64,000 nucleotides of DNA, from assembly GCF_028769735.1 (NCBI RefSeq), contig NC_088194.1:814319-878318 (forward strand). The letters are read 5' to 3'. Position numbers and translations under genes: made by a program. The stretch comes from Zonotrichia leucophrys gambelii (taxonomy: Eukaryota > Chordata > Aves > Passeriformes > Passerellidae). Positions 61,489 through 64,000 of the stretch are shown one piece after another; within the stretch, counting starts at the first letter, position 1, and each line of letters starts with the position of its first letter. Below the pieces are notes generated by a model. The model saw only the letters and a program-made list of their open reading frames with translations, did not search any database and was not told the origin of the DNA.

Positions 61489-61655
61489 CTGGGGGAGCTG
61501 GGACCACTAGAAAAATCCTCCTGGTATAACTGGGACGAGCTAGGAGCCCCCTGGAGAAGCGGCTAGAAATCTCTGGTATTAACTGGGAGAGCTGGGAGCC
61601 CCCTGAGGAAGGCCTAGAAATCCTCCTGGTATTAACTGGGGGAGCTGGGAGCCCC
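61466..61655 (+). repeat. ~50-bp repeat x 4 copying the MRPL24 stop region
   Basis: The unit is AAATCCT(A/C)CTGGTATTAACTGG plus GAGCTGGGA. The first copy is the real last codons and stop (SYWY*). Three further copies lie in the 3' UTR near 61515, 61567 and 61618. Confidence 0.88.
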
Positions 61656-61671
61656 CCAAGGTGGGCTCTGC

Positions 61672-61677
61672 AATAAA
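61672..61677 (+). terminator. MRPL24 poly(A) signal
   Basis: AATAAA 184 nt after the stop codon, just past the repeat array. Confidence 0.8.
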
Positions 61678-61766
61678 CACCCCCTCCATTTGTTGTGTTT
61701 GCAGTGTGCAGTGCTTTCAGTGTGGCACCAAGTCACAGCCAGCCCTGGAGTGTACAAATCCTGGGT

Positions 61767-64000
<2,234 letters not shown>

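Overview
The window is vertebrate genomic DNA, almost certainly from a bird and probably a songbird on a small GC-rich microchromosome. The evidence is compact multi-exon genes, CR1 LINE tails, solo LTRs that resemble songbird endogenous-retrovirus LTRs, and very heavy minisatellite content. The gene set matches human 1q23 (METTL25B, MRPL24, HDGF, PRCC, SH2D2A, INSRR); from memory, its bird counterpart is chicken chromosome 25. Exons were read by hand from splice sites, reading frame and family conservation. Every exon junction listed keeps the frame.

Layout, left to right. 0.17-10.43 kb (-): INSRR exons 1-19; the end of the kinase domain lies off the left edge. 11.16-17.89 kb (-): a DAPK2-like kinase with no counterpart at this place in mammals as far as I know. 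18-27 kb: no recognised gene, only satellites, minisatellites and LTRs. 27.38-33.39 kb (+): SH2D2A. 35.65-44.47 kb (-): PRCC. 44.5-48.4 kb: PRCC promoter, a solo LTR and two AT-rich arrays. 49.00-57.46 kb (+): HDGF. 59.94-61.49 kb (+): MRPL24. 61.77-64.00 kb (-): METTL25B (RRNAD1), running off the right edge and tail-to-tail with MRPL24.

The genes do not form an operon-like unit. They are an old linkage group: two receptor/kinase genes, a T-cell adaptor, a spliceosome-linked proline-rich protein, a chromatin-binding growth factor, a mitochondrial ribosomal protein and a methyltransferase-like protein. The INSRR and DAPK2-like genes belong to the 1q/15q paralogy group (INSRR/IGF1R, NTRK1/NTRK3), which suggests the kinase is a retained whole-genome-duplication copy of DAPK2.

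The most unusual feature is the tandem repeats. The arrays I list add up to about 19 kb, roughly 30% of the window. Several are amplified copies of a neighbouring gene boundary: a 5' splice site copied dozens of times in the DAPK2-like gene, another copied about nine times in METTL25B, an exon end plus donor duplicated in SH2D2A, the last codons and stop of MRPL24 repeated in its 3' UTR, and a CR1 edge expanded in SH2D2A. A degenerate interstitial telomere-like tract lies in an intron of the DAPK2-like gene.
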